A stretch of 5,352 bases of DNA. It comes from Ruminococcaceae bacterium UBA5396 (GTDB lineage Bacteria > Bacillota > Clostridia > Oscillospirales > Acutalibacteraceae). The notes beneath the pieces were generated by a model. That model worked only from the letters and a program-made list of their open reading frames with translations. It made no database searches and had not been told where the DNA came from. Shown piece after piece: positions 4,325 through 5,352 of this stretch. Numbering within the stretch: the first letter of the stretch is position 1; every line of letters starts with the position of its first letter. The stretch spans positions 1,281-6,632 of the forward strand of contig DHOG01000060.1 of NCBI GenBank assembly GCA_002410715.1. The letters run 5' to 3'. Position numbers and translations under genes: made by a program.

Positions 4325-5352
4325 ACATCCGCCACTTTCCTTCTAAGTGCATCGAGGCTATCCGTCACCAGTGATTCAAATGCGTTGAATCTGGTTTCGC
4401 CGTCCTGAACGTTTTTGGAAACAGTCTCGATCATAGCGCTGCATTCCTCCGGAGCACAAGCGCCGTAGCTGTGTTTGCCAAGCACAGAACTCTCCGCGTC
4501 AAGAGTATAGCGTATCTTCGCATCGTCCCAGCCCAGCTTGCGACCCGCATGCTGCTCCGCATAACGATCCAGCAATGCTGAGTCGATGTCAAGGCAGGTC
4601 TTGCCATTTTCAACACAATTGCAAACCACCTCGGCTACTATCTCGTGAGCTACGCGGAAGGGCATGCCCTCCTCTTTAACAAGCCTATCGGCTAGCTCCG
4701 TCACGGTACAGAAATTTGCGTTCACGCGATAGAGCATGCGCTCTTTGCGCACATTGATGGTGGACAGGGTACCGCTTAAAAGCTCAAGGCTCGCCACCAT
4801 CTGATCCGTAGCGTCCCAGAACATATGCGGCGCTTCTCCTCCGCCGTCTCTGTTATGGCCAAAGGCTATGCCCTTCAACGCCATTGTAACCGACGTAAAC
4901 GCCGCCAACATATGGCCCGACTTAGCGCGGACATATTCAAAAGGAACGGGGTTCTTCTTTTGCGGCATTATACTGCTGCATACTGCAAAGGAATCGTCTA
5001 ACTCGAAATATCCAAATTCATCGGTACTCCAGTAATAAAAATCTGCGCACAGGCGACTTAGATTTGTTGAAAGGATAGTATACGCAGCTGTGAGTTCCTG
5101 AATATAATCACGCGCCGCGATGGCATCCATGCTGTTGTATACCGGTCCGTAAAAGCCAAGATCAGAAGCGACCTTTTGCCTGTCCACGGGGAAGGAAGTT
5201 CCTGCAAAAGCACAGGAACCCAGCGTACAGTAATTCATACGTTCCAACGCTGCTTCGAGGCGCTGGATATCCCTTTCAAGTGTCTGAGCCACGGCACACA
5301 GATAATAGCCAAGGCTTATCGGCTGCGCGGGCTGCATATGCGTATACCCGGT
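4312..5352 (-). CDS. Argininosuccinate lyase-family C-N lyase, N-terminus beyond window
   Basis: This is a cytoplasmic enzyme of the ASL/fumarase superfamily, whose members eliminate fumarate from N-substituted aspartates. The visible frame has 346 residues and runs off the right edge. The Met at 5337 is internal, because the preceding codons read T-G-Y-T-H and join QPAQP into the conserved second superfamily region, with His at 5338-5340 matching the catalytic His. About 150 N-terminal residues should be missing. NSMDAIAARD and the flexible-loop signature SSIMPQKKNP (4948-4977), holding the catalytic Ser, are intact and ASL-like, and a C-terminal LDAESSVLGKHSYG block resembles the ArgH end region. 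However, the segment that is YNKDLQEDK-like in ArgH reads HNRDGGGEA here (4831-4857), replacing residues that contact argininosuccinate. Its stop would lie only 44 nt from the TAXI receptor start without the insertion sequence, so it probably handles a compound imported by that transporter. A role in arginine synthesis cannot be excluded, but no arg neighbour is visible. Confidence 0.88.
   Translation of the reverse strand, partial: TGYTHMQPAQPISLGYYLCAVAQTLERDIQRLEAALERMNYCTLGSCAFAGTSFPVDRQKVASDLGFYGPVYNSMDAIAARDYIQELTAAYTILSTNLSRLCADFYYWSTDEFGYFELDDSFAVCSSIMPQKKNPVPFEYVRAKSGHMLAAFTSVTMALKGIAFGHNRDGGGEAPHMFWDATDQMVASLELLSGTLSTINVRKERMLYRVNANFCTVTELADRLVKEEGMPFRVAHEIVAEVVCNCVENGKTCLDIDSALLDRYAEQHAGRKLGWDDAKIRYTLDAESSVLGKHSYGACAPEECSAMIETVSKNVQDGETRFNAFESLVTDSLDALRRKVADVIGE

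Noticed and set aside
5335..5337. ATG as the start codon of the lyase
   Set aside because: The frame continues upstream to the window edge, and the codons just before it encode the conserved T-G-Y-T-H part of the lyase active site, so this Met is internal.
4312..5352. Calling the lyase argH outright
   Set aside because: Catalytic motifs fit, but residues that bind argininosuccinate are changed and the neighbours are transport genes, so only the family is named.

Overview
The window looks like a chromosomal fragment from an anaerobic Bacillota (Clostridia-like) bacterium. The evidence is indirect: strong AGGAGG-type ribosome binding sites, a short lipoprotein signal, moderate-GC host genes, and one conspicuously AT-rich insertion sequence of a kind common in Clostridia. 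Genus cannot be fixed from the sequence.

Layout. Three host genes lie on the minus strand and read right to left. From the right edge to 4312 is an argininosuccinate lyase (ASL) family C-N lyase whose N-terminal part is outside the window. From 2534 to 1479 is a complete TAXI-type TRAP solute receptor lipoprotein. From 1393 to the left edge is a fused DctQM-type (4TM/12TM) TRAP permease whose C-terminal part is outside the window. A complete 1722-bp insertion sequence (2562-4283) sits between lyase and receptor in the opposite orientation. It has imperfect terminal inverted repeats, a perfect 11-bp target duplication and one intact transposase carrying the Y-R-E-K signature of IS4-type enzymes.

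Removing the element and one target copy leaves only 44 nt between the lyase stop and the receptor start. The ancestral arrangement was therefore very probably a lyase-receptor-permease operon: a secondary, ion-driven carrier beside a cytoplasmic lyase that may act on the imported compound. The lyase keeps the ASL catalytic signature but lacks residues that hold argininosuccinate in true ArgH, so a different N-substituted amino acid substrate is plausible.

The most interesting structure is at the left end of the insertion sequence. A terminator-like hairpin is followed by a 10-bp inverted repeat whose right arm contains the transposase Shine-Dalgarno and whose left arm lies upstream of the transposase promoter -10 box. 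Transcripts entering from outside would fold and hide the ribosome binding site; the element's own transcript would not. This matches the logic known for IS10 and IS50. Two perfect DnaA boxes lie in the 3' part of the element, and the left junction may form a hybrid promoter for the receptor and permease genes. No RNA genes or CRISPR arrays were seen, and no stretch over 300 bases lacks a gene or element.
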